This document shows positions 35,646-45,431 of a DNA stretch of 64,000 nucleotides, one piece after another. The DNA comes from Pseudophaeobacter sp. EL27 (lineage in GTDB: Bacteria > Pseudomonadota > Alphaproteobacteria > Rhodobacterales > Rhodobacteraceae). Made by a program: the position numbers and the translations under genes. The notes under the pieces are model-generated. The model was not told the DNA's origin and made no database searches. It was given only the letters and a program-made list of their open reading frames with translations. Numbering within the stretch: the first letter of the stretch is position 1; every line of letters starts with the position of its first letter. Location: NCBI RefSeq assembly GCF_900313025.1, contig NZ_OMPQ01000013.1, forward strand, positions 1 through 64,000. Direction: 5' to 3'.

Positions 35646-36968
35646 TTAGCGGAAGGCGAGAAGGTTCCCCTTGCTCGACACCACGTAAAGAGTATTGCCT
35701 GCCACCACCGGCGCGGCAGTCGCCCCGCCCGGGATTTCGATGCTCTGCGACAGGCTGCCATCGCGGGGATCAAACAGCCGCAACAGCCCATCATTGGAGG
35801 CAATCAGCACCTGCCCACCAGTCACGATCGGCCCGTAATGCGCAACAACGGCGCTGCGCTTGCCGGGCTTATCCTTCAGGTAACCTGGCAGATCAACAGC
35901 CCAAATCACCTCACCACTTTTGGCATCGAGACGCAGCAGTTGATTGCGGTCACTGATCTGGAACAGGCTGTTGCCTGCAGGCCAGACCGGACCAATCGCG
36001 CCTTCTTGCGCGGTCCAGATACGGTCGCCGTTGGTCGTATCAAAGGCCACGGTTCGCCCGGAATGGTTTCCGACATAGGCGCGCTCGCCTACAAGAACCG
36101 GCTCGCCTGTTACGTCGCTGATCCGCGCCAGGGTGGATCCCACACGTTGCCCGGCCACCGAGGCACTCCAACGACGCAGCCCGCCACGGCGGAAGGTGGC
36201 GACCAAATCACCAGAACCAAAAGCAAAAATCACCAGATCCTTGGTCAAGACAGGTGCAGGGGCGCCCAAAACATTCGAGGGGCTTGGCGCGCCCTCGATC
36301 TGCCAGGCAATACGGCCATCTTTGGCGTGAATTGCCCAGCCGGTATCATCTCCGGCCACCAGGTAGATCAGCCCATCGCGTATCGTCGGCACCCCGGATC
36401 CGGTGGCATCCAATTCCTGTCGCCAGACCTGTTTACCGGTCTTGGCGTCCAGCGCAGTCAACACCCCATAGCCCGAGGAGACATAGAGAACCCCATCCGC
36501 ATAGGCCATACCACCACCGGTGGCCTGGCCTTCGTCGTCACGCGCGGGCAACAGATCGCTGTGCCACAGGGGCTGCCCAGCAGGAGAAACCGCCGAGACC
36601 CGCGCTGCACTATCCAGCGTGAAAATTTTACCATCTGCTACAACAGGCCGGGTGTTGATCCGTTGTTTGCGGCCGTCTCCGGCACCGATGGGCACTGACC
36701 AGGCCAACCGTGGAGTCGCGCTCAAGGCCGGATGCGCTGTACGATGCGCTGGATTACCGTGGCTCTGGGCCCAGGTTGTATTGGCAACCTGTCCGGCCAG
36801 CGCAATTGCCGCAGACTGGTTCACCGTTTCAGTGTCTGCGTCAGGCCGGATCGCTTCACGCTTGCCGGGGAGAATCACTTCTGGCTCGGTGCAGGCAGAA
36901 AGCCCCAGTGCCAGAGCGCTGCTGCATAGCAAGATCCGTACCAAAGAAAAGGAATTAGCTGCCGTCAT
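35646..36968 (-). CDS. bamB: Outer-membrane assembly lipoprotein BamB-like
   Basis: This 440-residue lipoprotein (lipobox LSAC, Cys26) carries an eight-bladed PQQ-type beta-propeller, shown by repeated units such as LYVSSGYGVLTALDAKTGKQ (one blade). BamB supports BamA in folding outer-membrane proteins. The gene lies between yfgM-like and der, the conserved neighbourhood of bamB. The start at 36968 is chosen for a proper signal peptide. Confidence 0.92.
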   Translation of the reverse strand: MTAANSFSLVRILLCSSALALGLSACTEPEVILPGKREAIRPDADTETVNQSAAIALAGQVANTTWAQSHGNPAHRTAHPALSATPRLAWSVPIGAGDGRKQRINTRPVVADGKIFTLDSAARVSAVSPAGQPLWHSDLLPARDDEGQATGGGMAYADGVLYVSSGYGVLTALDAKTGKQVWRQELDATGSGVPTIRDGLIYLVAGDDTGWAIHAKDGRIAWQIEGAPSPSNVLGAPAPVLTKDLVIFAFGSGDLVATFRRGGLRRWSASVAGQRVGSTLARISDVTGEPVLVGERAYVGNHSGRTVAFDTTNGDRIWTAQEGAIGPVWPAGNSLFQISDRNQLLRLDAKSGEVIWAVDLPGYLKDKPGKRSAVVAHYGPIVTGGQVLIASNDGLLRLFDPRDGSLSQSIEIPGGATAAPVVAGNTLYVVSSKGNLLAFR

Positions 36969-37021
36969 GACCCTGCCCCGTACCCGTTGTAGTTTTCCGC
37001 AGCTTGGCACTGCGGTTGTTG

Positions 37022-37693
37022 TTAACCTTCGGAGGTAACTGCCTCGTCCAGCTTGCCCCCCAGGGCTACAATCACTTGCGTGGCCCGTTCTTTCAAGTCC
37101 GCAGTGACACCCGCATCTTCGACAATTGTCTTCAGGCGATCAATTGCCGCATTCACGTCACCATCTTCAATATCCAAAAGCGCCATCTGCTCTGTGGCCA
37201 GCAGCGCCAGCGGAGCGCCCGGCTGTGCCAGCGCCTCAAACTGCAACCGTCGATCGGCGCTACTCAGGCTGTCCTGCTGCAGGCCCAGGGCCTTGAAGCT
37301 GGCGATATGGCGGTAAACCAGCGGCAATTCAGCATTCAGCGACACTGTTTGCAACCGTGCTACGGCCTCGTCCAGCTTATCCGCATCGGCCAGGGCTCCA
37401 GCCTGCAACATCGCCAATACAGCTGCGCCACCCGGCGTTTCAGCAGAGATCGCAGACAACTCAGCCGCACGGGCACTCTCATCCTCAGAAGAAAGTGCCG
37501 CAATCATCTCATCGCCCAGCTTTTGAGAGGCCGCGAGTTCTTTGGACTTGTTGTATTCGTTGAAAGCAGCACCGCCGACGATCAGTACAACCGCCAGACC
37601 GCCAATCCAGCCATAGCGCTTCAACATCACGAACAAACGGTCGCGGCGCACCTCTTCCGTGACTTCGTCGATAAAGCTGTCAGTGTCGCTCAT
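37022..37693 (-). CDS. YfgM-like membrane-anchored TPR protein
   Basis: This 223-residue protein has a cytosolic N-terminus and one helix (LKRYGWIGGLAVVLIVGGAAFNEY, about residues 24-47). A periplasmic TPR-like helical domain follows. It matches the YfgM/TPR_21 family, which assists proteins leaving SecYEG. It is first in the operon with bamB and der, and its ATG is at 37693. Confidence 0.87.
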   Translation of the reverse strand: MSDTDSFIDEVTEEVRRDRLFVMLKRYGWIGGLAVVLIVGGAAFNEYNKSKELAASQKLGDEMIAALSSEDESARAAELSAISAETPGGAAVLAMLQAGALADADKLDEAVARLQTVSLNAELPLVYRHIASFKALGLQQDSLSSADRRLQFEALAQPGAPLALLATEQMALLDIEDGDVNAAIDRLKTIVEDAGVTADLKERATQVIVALGGKLDEAVTSEG

Positions 37694-37925
37694 GGTATTT
37701 GTCCCTGAAGTGCCATCCCCGCCACAAAAGCGACGCGAGACGAATTATCCTCTTTTGCCCCTCATATCCTGCCTGCTGCACCAAGCCAAGTGCCCCATTG
37801 CAGGGGAAATTTGGCGGAACCACCCCTTTTTTTCAATAAATATGAGCTGAACTGTTCCGTTTAGTGTGGACAATACTTAGATCGCAACTATCAATTCGCA
37901 GCAGATCTGGCGGGATCTCCGGTGT

Positions 37926-37950
37926 GTTTGGTCACCTGCGTTTACCAAAC
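37926..37950. promoter_or_regulatory. Inverted repeat, candidate operator of the RND operon
   Basis: GTTTGGT and ACCAAAC are perfect 7-bp arms separated by 11 bases, ending 23 bases before the adaptor gene start. The size fits a TetR- or LysR-type site. No regulator gene is adjacent in the window. Confidence 0.45.
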
Positions 37951-37973
37951 GAAAAGCTTTTGAAAGGCCTGAG

Positions 37974-39239
37974 ATGAGACTGATCCCCCTTATTACTGCC
38001 ATTTTGGTATCCCTTGGCCTGTATTATCTGGTCATCGAACGTGAGACCCTACTGGCCTTTGCCCGGGGCGAAGAGGCGCAAGATATCGCCTCATCAGATC
38101 CCGCCACTACGCCGGACGCAGACACAACCGTCCGGGCTGAGACCGCTGAACTGGTGGCAGAAAACCGCGTAGGTGTGGTCGCCCTGCACAGTCAGGCGCA
38201 GGTGTTTGACCGGGCGGTGATCCTGCGCGGTATGACCCAGGCGGTGCGTCAGGTCGAGTTGCGCGCTGAGACCTCCTCTACCGTAATCTCGGAACCTCTG
38301 CGCAAGGGGGTGCAGGTCCACGAGGGCGATGTGCTGTGTCGTCTTGATCCCGGCACCCGCCCGGCAACTCTGCTGGAAGCCCAGGCGAGGCTTACTGAGG
38401 CCCGTGCCAATATGCCCGTTTCTGAGGCGCGCCTTGATGAGGCCAACGCAAAGCTGAGCGAAGCGATTATCAATCTCACTGCGGCGGAAAAACTCTCTGA
38501 GGGCGGATATACCTCGGAAACAAAACTGGCCGCCTCCAAGGCGGCGGAACGCTCTGCTGTGGCAGGTGTTGCCAGCGCCAAGGGAGGGCTGGAAACCGCA
38601 AAAGCAGGAATTGAATCCGCTATCGCAGCCGTTGGGGCGGCTCAAAAAGAAATCGAACGGCTGACCATCGTGGCGCCCTTTGACGGCCTGCTGGAAAGCG
38701 ACAGCGCAGAACTGGGCAGTCTGGTTCTGCCCGGTGACCCCTGCGCCACCGTTATCCAGCTCGATACCATCAAGGTTGTCGGCTTTGTTCCTGAGACACA
38801 GGTCAACCGTGTTGGCCTCGGCGCACCTGCACGGGCGGAACTGGCCACTGGCGATCTGGTCGAAGGCCTGGTGAGCTTTGTCAGCCGTTCCGCCGATCAG
38901 GCAACCCGGACCTTTGAGGTAGAGATCACCGTGGCCAACCCCGATCTGGCCATCCGCGATGGTCAGACTGCGGATATTGCAATTGCCGCCCAGGGGGCGA
39001 CCGCGCATAAGTTGCCGCAATCGGCTCTGACCCTGAACAAGGATGGACAGCTGGGCGTCAGAATCGTCAACGACGACCAAACCGCCGGATTTGTCGCGGT
39101 TGAACTGTTGCGTGACGAAGCCGACGGGATCTGGGTTGGGGGCCTGCCAGAGCAAGCCGATGTGATCATTACCGGGCAGGATTTTGTCACCAGCGGCGTC
39201 GCCGTCGCCCCGCGCTATCAGAATGAGGCCACCCAATGA
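37974..39239 (+). CDS. RND efflux periplasmic adaptor
   Basis: This 421-residue membrane-fusion protein has an N-terminal anchor (residues 5-22) and a lipoyl-like half (VISEPLRKGVQVHEGDVLCRLDPG). A long coiled-coil hairpin follows (about 140-225, repeats of EARLDEANAKLSEA type), then the second lipoyl half (IVAPFDGLLESDSAELGSLV) and a beta-barrel. It links the inner-membrane pump to an outer-membrane channel not encoded here. Its TGA overlaps the permease ATG (ATGA). Confidence 0.92.
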   Translation: MRLIPLITAILVSLGLYYLVIERETLLAFARGEEAQDIASSDPATTPDADTTVRAETAELVAENRVGVVALHSQAQVFDRAVILRGMTQAVRQVELRAETSSTVISEPLRKGVQVHEGDVLCRLDPGTRPATLLEAQARLTEARANMPVSEARLDEANAKLSEAIINLTAAEKLSEGGYTSETKLAASKAAERSAVAGVASAKGGLETAKAGIESAIAAVGAAQKEIERLTIVAPFDGLLESDSAELGSLVLPGDPCATVIQLDTIKVVGFVPETQVNRVGLGAPARAELATGDLVEGLVSFVSRSADQATRTFEVEITVANPDLAIRDGQTADIAIAAQGATAHKLPQSALTLNKDGQLGVRIVNDDQTAGFVAVELLRDEADGIWVGGLPEQADVIITGQDFVTSGVAVAPRYQNEATQ

Positions 39240-42200
39240 TCGGCGTCGTCTCCTGGGCCGCTGACCGAGCCCGAATGGTTATCGCCTTCATCATGATCTC
39301 GATCCTGGTGGGGGGCTTTGCCTATTCCAGCCTACCCAAAGAGGGCGAGCCGGATATCGAGATCCCTGCCCTGTTCATTTCAGTCTCTTTCCCCGGCATT
39401 TCTGCCGAGGATGCCGAAAGCCTGCTGGTCAAGGTCATGGAGACCGAACTGGCCGATCTCGACGGGCTCGACAAGATGAGCGCGACTGCGGCGGAAAATT
39501 ATGCCGGGGTGGCGCTGGAATTCGACTTTGGCTGGGACAAGACTGCCGTGATGGCGGATGTACGCGATGCGATGACCCGGGCCGAGGCTGATTTCCCTGA
39601 TGGGGCTGAGACTTACAGCCTGACGGAGATCAACTTTTCCGAGTTCCCCATTGTTATTGTCAACCTGACCGGCGCGGTGCCGGAACGCACCATGGCCCGC
39701 ATTGCCAAGGACCTGCAGGACGATATTGAGGCGCTGGATGCGGTTCTGGAAGCGGGCATTGCCGGCAACAGGGATGAAATGGTCGAAGTCATCATCGACC
39801 CTCTGCGCCTGGAATCCTACAACATCACCGCGGTGGAGCTGATCAATGTTGTACAGAACAACAACCAGCTGATCGCTGCCGGTGAGGTCGAGACGGAGCA
39901 AGGCACTTTCTCGGTCAAAATTCCGTCTTCCTTTAATGACGTGAACGACATCTATGGGCTGCCGGTAAAAACCAACGGCGACCGTATCGTCACCCTGGGT
40001 GAGCTGGCTGAAATCAACTTCACCTTTGAAGACCGTGCCGGCACCGCCCGGTTTGATGGCGCTGATACGGTTGCTCTACAGGTGGTGAAACGCAAAGGCT
40101 TCAACCTGATCGATACCGTTGATCTGGTGAAGGAGACCCTGGCCAAGGCCCAGACCAAGTGGCCCGCAGAACTGAAGGCCTCTGTCACCCTTGGCACTTC
40201 CAATGACCAAAGCCGGGTTGTCGGCTCCATGGTGAGCCAGCTTGAGGGCTCGGTTCTGACTGCCGTTGCCCTGGTGATGATTGTGGTTCTGGCCTCCCTT
40301 GGCAGCCGTGCAGCGCTGCTGGTGGGTTTTGCCATTCCCACATCCTTCCTCCTGTGTTTTGCCTTCCTCGCCCTCATGGGGGTGTCGATCTCCAACATCG
40401 TGATGTTTGGTCTGATCCTGGCTGTTGGGATGTTGGTGGATGGGGCCATCGTGGTGGTGGAATATGCCGACAAACGCATCAAGGAGGGCACCGGCCCGAT
40501 GCATGCCTATGTCGAGGCTGCCCAGCGGATGTTCTGGCCCATTGTGTCTTCTACAGCGACCACGCTCTGTGCCTTTTTGCCCATGTTGTTCTGGCCCGGT
40601 GTGCCCGGCCAGTTCATGGGGATGTTGCCAGTCACTCTGATCTTTGTCCTATCCGCATCGCTGGTGGTAGCCCTGATCTATCTGCCCGTTATGGGCGGCC
40701 TGTCCGGACGCATCAGTCGAGTATTTGAACAAACCTCCAATGGGCTGCGTGCCGTTGCCCCCTGGTGGCTGCGGGCTCTTTTGGTTCCTCCTGCCCTTTG
40801 GGGGATGTTTGCCGGCGCCATGCAGATGCTCAACCCCAGCTATCTGATGCCTACGGGCACAGCCCCTATGGCAGGGCTCGCTATTGGCGGCTTGGTGTTC
40901 ATCGGCTCGGCCTTTGCAGCTTCGATCACCCTTGGGGCGACCAAGATCACCCGCAAGGAACGCAGCGTCCAGGCCGGTTATCATCACACGGCCTTTGGCT
41001 ATGTGATTAAATTCATCGCCGGCAACCCGGTGATGCCACTGGTCACCCTAGCTGGCGTTGCCTTCTGCATCATGACCGTTTTCACCATGTTTGGCGAAAA
41101 CAACTACGGTGTGGAGTTCTTTGTTGAATCCGAACCTGAGCAAGCCACTGCCTATGTACGCGCCCGTGGCAACCTAAGCCTGCATGAACAGGACCAGATG
41201 GTGCAGGCCGCCGAACAGGCCATTATGGCCCATCCCGCAGTGATCAATGTCTTCTCCTTTGCCGGTGAAGGCGGGTTGTCGACTGGTGGTCCCAGTAACA
41301 ACCAGGCTCCCGCGGATACTGTGGGTCAGGTCCAGTTTGAGATCATCCCCTGGGAGGATCGTCCCACTCAGACCGAAACCTGGTTCTTTGACCTGCTGAC
41401 GCGCGAAGTCAGCGCGACCAAGTTTGACGGCAACACGGTGATTGAAGAGCTGAACACCGAACTGGCAAAAATTCCTGGGTTCTATGTTGAAATCAACGCG
41501 CTGGAACAGGGACCCGGATCCGGCAAGCCGCTGCACCTGCGTATTCGCGGCGACAGTTGGGAGGCGCTGACCTCCTCCACCCTCGCTGCCCGTGCCCAGT
41601 TTGACAGCACGCCGGGTCTCACCCTCACCGAGGACAGTCTGCCCCTGCCCGGCATCGACTGGCAGATTGACGTGAATGTTGAAAAAGCCGGCCGATATGG
41701 CGCGGATGTGGCCACGGTTGGCGCCATGGTACAGCTGGTTACCCGTGGGATCCTGCTGGACACCATGCGGGTCGACAGCTCGGATGAGGAAATCGAGATC
41801 CGTGTCCGCCTGCCTGACGAAGACAGGGTTCTGGCAACACTGGATACGCTGAAGGTGCGTACCACCGATGGCCTAGTGCCTTTGTCGAACTTCATCACCC
41901 GCAAGCCGGTGCCCAAGCTGGCGCAGATCAACCGGGTTGATCAGGAACGCTATTATGATGTCAAAGCCGATGTTGAGAGCGGTCTACATAGCCTGTCTAT
42001 CGACAATCCCCATGGTGAAGGTCAGCTCAACCTCGCTCTGTTAAAGACAGTTCCCGACGGGCTGCCGCCAAAAGGCGAGGTCGTTACGGATGCGGGTGGC
42101 ACAGAATACACCATCTATCAGTATGTTGCCTTCGAGAGCAGAGACGCCGTGCAGCAGGCCCTTGATGGTGGTGCCAAGATCGCTTTGATCAACGCAAATG

Positions 42201-43054
42201 AGCGCATTGCAAAGATCACCGAATGGCTCGAAACCAGCCCACTCGACCCTCGGGTGACCTGGGAATGGACCGGGGATCAAGACGAACAGGCCGAATCCGG
42301 CGCCTTCCTCTCCAAGGCCTTTGCCGGGGCGCTGGCCTTGATGTTTGTGATCCTGCTGGCGCAGTTCAACTCGTTTTACAACTCGGTGCTGGTGCTGCTG
42401 GCGGTGGTCCTGTCGACCACAGGTGTGCTGATCGGCATGATGGTGATGCAGCAGCCCTTCTCGATCATCATGACGGGTACCGGTATTGTGGCTCTGGCGG
42501 GGATTGTGGTGAACAACAATATTGTTCTGATCGACACCTATCAGGAGTTTAACCAGCATATGCCGCGGATCGAGGCGATCATCCGCACCGCCGAGGCCCG
42601 GATCCGCCCGGTGCTGCTGACCACCGTCACCACCATGGCCGGGCTTGCGCCGATGATGTTTGGCATCAGCCTCGACTTTATCGGCGGTGGTTATTCCATC
42701 GACAGCCCAACAGCGCTGTGGTGGAAACAGCTGGCAACGGCTGTGGTCTTTGGCCTTGGCATTGCCACGGTACTGACGCTGGTGGTGACCCCCTCGCTCT
42801 TGGCGATCCGGGTCTGGCTCTCAACCTATATGAGCTGGATGGGACGCCTGCTGGCCCGGGTGACCGGTGGCCGCTCCAGCCGGATTGCCAGAGACATGCG
42901 TCTTGCCAAAAAGGCGCGTAAGCTGCCCACCAGTGAAATCCTTTGGGATGATCTGATCGGTGCGGATCCCATGGGGAATTCTGCGCGCCACGAGGCCAGT
43001 GAAACACCAGATGCAAAACCCGGTGGCAGCGGCACCCTGCGCGCAGCAGAATAG
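39236..43054 (+). CDS. RND efflux permease, enlarged
   Basis: This 1272-residue proton-driven exporter of the AcrB/HAE superfamily has GMLVDGAIVVVEYADKRIKEG (helix 4 region), late GIVVNNNIVLIDTYQEF and GLAPMMFGISLDFIGGG. Family members are usually about 1020-1050 residues. The extra length includes two added hydrophobic helices (about residues 509-532 and 541-567) between the helix 6 and helix 7 regions, and a C-terminal extension after the last helix. Substrates are unknown. It is cotranscribed with the adaptor and followed by a strong terminator. Confidence 0.92.
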   Translation: MIGVVSWAADRARMVIAFIMISILVGGFAYSSLPKEGEPDIEIPALFISVSFPGISAEDAESLLVKVMETELADLDGLDKMSATAAENYAGVALEFDFGWDKTAVMADVRDAMTRAEADFPDGAETYSLTEINFSEFPIVIVNLTGAVPERTMARIAKDLQDDIEALDAVLEAGIAGNRDEMVEVIIDPLRLESYNITAVELINVVQNNNQLIAAGEVETEQGTFSVKIPSSFNDVNDIYGLPVKTNGDRIVTLGELAEINFTFEDRAGTARFDGADTVALQVVKRKGFNLIDTVDLVKETLAKAQTKWPAELKASVTLGTSNDQSRVVGSMVSQLEGSVLTAVALVMIVVLASLGSRAALLVGFAIPTSFLLCFAFLALMGVSISNIVMFGLILAVGMLVDGAIVVVEYADKRIKEGTGPMHAYVEAAQRMFWPIVSSTATTLCAFLPMLFWPGVPGQFMGMLPVTLIFVLSASLVVALIYLPVMGGLSGRISRVFEQTSNGLRAVAPWWLRALLVPPALWGMFAGAMQMLNPSYLMPTGTAPMAGLAIGGLVFIGSAFAASITLGATKITRKERSVQAGYHHTAFGYVIKFIAGNPVMPLVTLAGVAFCIMTVFTMFGENNYGVEFFVESEPEQATAYVRARGNLSLHEQDQMVQAAEQAIMAHPAVINVFSFAGEGGLSTGGPSNNQAPADTVGQVQFEIIPWEDRPTQTETWFFDLLTREVSATKFDGNTVIEELNTELAKIPGFYVEINALEQGPGSGKPLHLRIRGDSWEALTSSTLAARAQFDSTPGLTLTEDSLPLPGIDWQIDVNVEKAGRYGADVATVGAMVQLVTRGILLDTMRVDSSDEEIEIRVRLPDEDRVLATLDTLKVRTTDGLVPLSNFITRKPVPKLAQINRVDQERYYDVKADVESGLHSLSIDNPHGEGQLNLALLKTVPDGLPPKGEVVTDAGGTEYTIYQYVAFESRDAVQQALDGGAKIALINANERIAKITEWLETSPLDPRVTWEWTGDQDEQAESGAFLSKAFAGALALMFVILLAQFNSFYNSVLVLLAVVLSTTGVLIGMMVMQQPFSIIMTGTGIVALAGIVVNNNIVLIDTYQEFNQHMPRIEAIIRTAEARIRPVLLTTVTTMAGLAPMMFGISLDFIGGGYSIDSPTALWWKQLATAVVFGLGIATVLTLVVTPSLLAIRVWLSTYMSWMGRLLARVTGGRSSRIARDMRLAKKARKLPTSEILWDDLIGADPMGNSARHEASETPDAKPGGSGTLRAAE

Positions 43055-43100
43055 CTCGCCACCTCCTACGGGAGCAGCCTCTGCCCCGAAACAAATCTTG

Positions 43101-43135
43101 AAAACGCTGTCAGATACCCTCTGACAGCGTTTTTT
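43101..43135 (+). terminator. Rho-independent terminator of the RND operon
   Basis: AAAACGCTGTCAGA and TCTGACAGCGTTTT form a perfect 14-bp stem with a 5-base loop, running into T. Confidence 0.95.
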
Positions 43136-43244
43136 CTTTGCCCCAACATTCCCGACCCTGAGGGGGCATTCTTTTACGATTTCTTAGACAGCCATGGTGA
43201 ATATGCAATCAGTAGCATTTGCTTCAAATAGGGAAATCTAAAAG

Positions 43245-44462
43245 TTGTTGAAAACATCACTGCCCGATCAGAGCCAAGCCGTTCCAAACGCCACCGCAGA
43301 AGGCCTTGTGCAGCGCGCCCAATCCGAACCTCTGACAGATGGCGGTTTAAAAACATCGCAGCTTTTGGCACAGGCGCTTTCCCTCGATCCCCATCATCAT
43401 GCAGCACAGGTGCTGCAGGAGCGGCTGCATCAGATGCTTGTGCCGCGTTGGCATTTCCCGATGCTGGCTGATACAGCCCGCAACCAAGCCTATGCCAAGG
43501 CCATCGCCGCCAAGGTCAAACCCGGAGATATCGTGCTGGACATCGGCTGCGGGGCGGGACTGACAGCGATGCTGGCGGCGCGCGCCGGGGCAAAACACGT
43601 CTATACCTGCGAACAGCAGCCGCTGATCGCCCAGGCCGCCCGACAGGTTATCCAAGACAACGGGCTGAGCGAGCGCATCACGGTTCTGCAGAAATGGTCC
43701 CATGACATTGTTGTCGGCGTGGATATTCCGGAACCGGCGGATCTGGTGCTGTCAGAAATTGTTGATACCGTATTGCTGGGCGAAGGCGCTCTTGCGACAC
43801 TGACCCATGCGATGTCCGCGCTGGCCAAGCCCGATGCCCGTGCGATCCCCGAGCGCGGTGTGCTGAAGGCGCAACTGATCGAAAGCCCCCAACTGCTGAA
43901 TCAGTGGCAGCCACAACAGGCAGAAGGTTTTGACCTTAGCGCCTTCAACCGCCTCGCCAATCTAGCCCAGATCACACCAAGCGATTTTGCCGCCTGCAGC
44001 ATGCGTCCCTTGGGGGCTGCAACTGACCTGTTCCAGTTTGACTTTGCCAATCCCAGCATAGATCCCGGACGCATCACAACTGGGCTGAGCTGCGCCTCCC
44101 CTGGCAAGATTCACGCGGTGCTTGTCAGTTTCGAAATGGAGCTGGCACCTGGTGTTTCGGTCAATAACAACCTGCAATCAGAGGGCCATTGGGGACGCAC
44201 GGCCTTTCTGCTTGATGACCCCAAGGCGGCACAACCCGGCGATCAAATGACAGTTACAGCACAGCATGACGCAGCTCATCTGAGCCTCTCTGTGCATGAG
44301 GCAGAGTTCACCTCGCAGGCTGCCGTTCCAGCCATGATCTGGGCAAAGCAAACCTTGAGCCTTCCCCATCAGCAGGGGAGCAGCGTTGCTACATCCAGCA
44401 GCCCCAAATGGCACCAACGCAAAGTCACGCCTGCGGAAAACCGCGGCCAAGCCGTTCACTAA
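43245..44462 (+). CDS. PRMT7-like SAM-dependent methyltransferase
   Basis: This 405-residue protein has the layout of protein arginine methyltransferases. WHFPMLADTARNQAY (69-83) matches the N-terminal signature of PRMT7. SAM motif I is VLDIGCGAGLTAML (97-110). SEIVDTVLLGEG (170-181) fits the 'double-E' loop, with glutamates 171 and 180, that holds the target arginine. A beta-barrel-like half follows. PRMT7 makes monomethylarginine. An N-terminal TPR-like helical part (1-65) is extra. The start is TTG at 43245 (43248 is also possible) with a poor RBS, so translation may be weak. Annotation as an L11 methyltransferase is an alternative. Confidence 0.72.
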   Translation: MLKTSLPDQSQAVPNATAEGLVQRAQSEPLTDGGLKTSQLLAQALSLDPHHHAAQVLQERLHQMLVPRWHFPMLADTARNQAYAKAIAAKVKPGDIVLDIGCGAGLTAMLAARAGAKHVYTCEQQPLIAQAARQVIQDNGLSERITVLQKWSHDIVVGVDIPEPADLVLSEIVDTVLLGEGALATLTHAMSALAKPDARAIPERGVLKAQLIESPQLLNQWQPQQAEGFDLSAFNRLANLAQITPSDFAACSMRPLGAATDLFQFDFANPSIDPGRITTGLSCASPGKIHAVLVSFEMELAPGVSVNNNLQSEGHWGRTAFLLDDPKAAQPGDQMTVTAQHDAAHLSLSVHEAEFTSQAAVPAMIWAKQTLSLPHQQGSSVATSSSPKWHQRKVTPAENRGQAVH

Positions 44463-44488
44463 CGCAGCGATCGGTGCAAAACACCCTA

Positions 44489-44525
44489 CCCCTAAATCTC
44501 AGTAAAACTATTGCAGATTTAGGGG
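44489..44525. terminator. Inverted repeat after the PRMT-like gene
   Basis: CCCCTAAATCT and AGATTTAGGGG are perfect 11-bp arms around a 15-base loop, 26 bases past the stop. There is no T-run; it could be a factor-assisted terminator or an operator for the SDR gene at 44665. Confidence 0.5.
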
Positions 44526-44664
44526 CAGTTTGCCCCTCCGCTTAAACCTTTACCCCCGCCGCCAAAAAGCGAGGTCAGCATTGGTTCCCGAATGTCCGGG
44601 GTTGCAAGCCTGGATAGATTGCCCTTTTCTCTGGTCATTCTTCGCGCGGACAAAAGGCAGTGTA

Positions 44665-45372
44665 ATGCAGCTCAAAAACAAAGTGGTCGTTGTCACCGGT
44701 GGCAGCGATGGGATTGGCAAGCATATCTGCCTCAAACTCGCGGCTGAGGGCTGCCGTCTGGCCATTCTGGGCCGGGATGAAGCCAGGCTGAACCTGGTCT
44801 GTAAAGCGGCTGTGTCCGAGGGCGCCACAGAGGCGCGCAGCTATGCCATGGATCTGATGGATGCCCAGACGATTGCTGCCATTGCAGCGCAGATCCTGGC
44901 GGATTTTGGCGGCATCGATATCCTGATCAACAATGCCGGCATCTGGCACAAGGCCGGGCCACTGGACACAATTCCACCTGCACTGCTCAGTGAGACGGTT
45001 CAAACCAACCTCACCGGGTTGATGCAACTCACCCAGGCCTTTTTGCCAAGCCTGCGCACCGCAGAAGAAGCCGCCATTTTGAACGTGGTCTCGAAATCCG
45101 GCGTTGTGGCCCAGGCCGGTCAGTCGGTCTATACAGCCACCAAATACGGGGTGCGCGGCTTTAGCGATGTGCTGAAACAGGATGAGGCGGAAACCGGCGT
45201 ACGGGTGGCCGCATTGTACCAAAGCGGCACCAACACAGGCATGTTTGCCAAGGCCGGTGAAGAGGTCCCCAACCACATTTTTACCGAGCCTGATGATCTG
45301 GCCGATGTGGTGGTCTTTATGCTGTCACGCCCGGCAAAGCTGTGGATGCATGAGGTCCGCGTCGAACTCTAG
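44665..45372 (+). CDS. Short-chain dehydrogenase/reductase
   Basis: This 235-residue cytosolic NAD(P)-dependent oxidoreductase of the classical SDR family has cofactor motif TGGSDGIG (11-18), NNAG, catalytic Ser in VVSKSG and YTATK with the Tyr and Lys. Substrate is unknown. The start at 44665 begins the Rossmann fold at once; the frame upstream to 44530 lacks conservation. Confidence 0.88.
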   Translation: MQLKNKVVVVTGGSDGIGKHICLKLAAEGCRLAILGRDEARLNLVCKAAVSEGATEARSYAMDLMDAQTIAAIAAQILADFGGIDILINNAGIWHKAGPLDTIPPALLSETVQTNLTGLMQLTQAFLPSLRTAEEAAILNVVSKSGVVAQAGQSVYTATKYGVRGFSDVLKQDEAETGVRVAALYQSGTNTGMFAKAGEEVPNHIFTEPDDLADVVVFMLSRPAKLWMHEVRVEL

Positions 45373-45387
45373 ACTGTGCAAAAACAG

Positions 45388-45417
45388 TGGGCGGATCTTG
45401 CGACCCGCCCTAATTTT
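45388..45417 (+). terminator. Probable terminator of the SDR gene
   Basis: GGGCGG and CCGCCC form a stem around about 10 bases, followed by TAATTTT, just before the convergent ABC gene ends. Confidence 0.5.
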
Positions 45418-45431
45418 CTTACCAACCTCTT

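Noticed and set aside
38094-39236. 380-residue minus-strand open frame opposite the RND adaptor
   Set aside because: Shadow of the adaptor, which has clear lipoyl and coiled-coil signatures.
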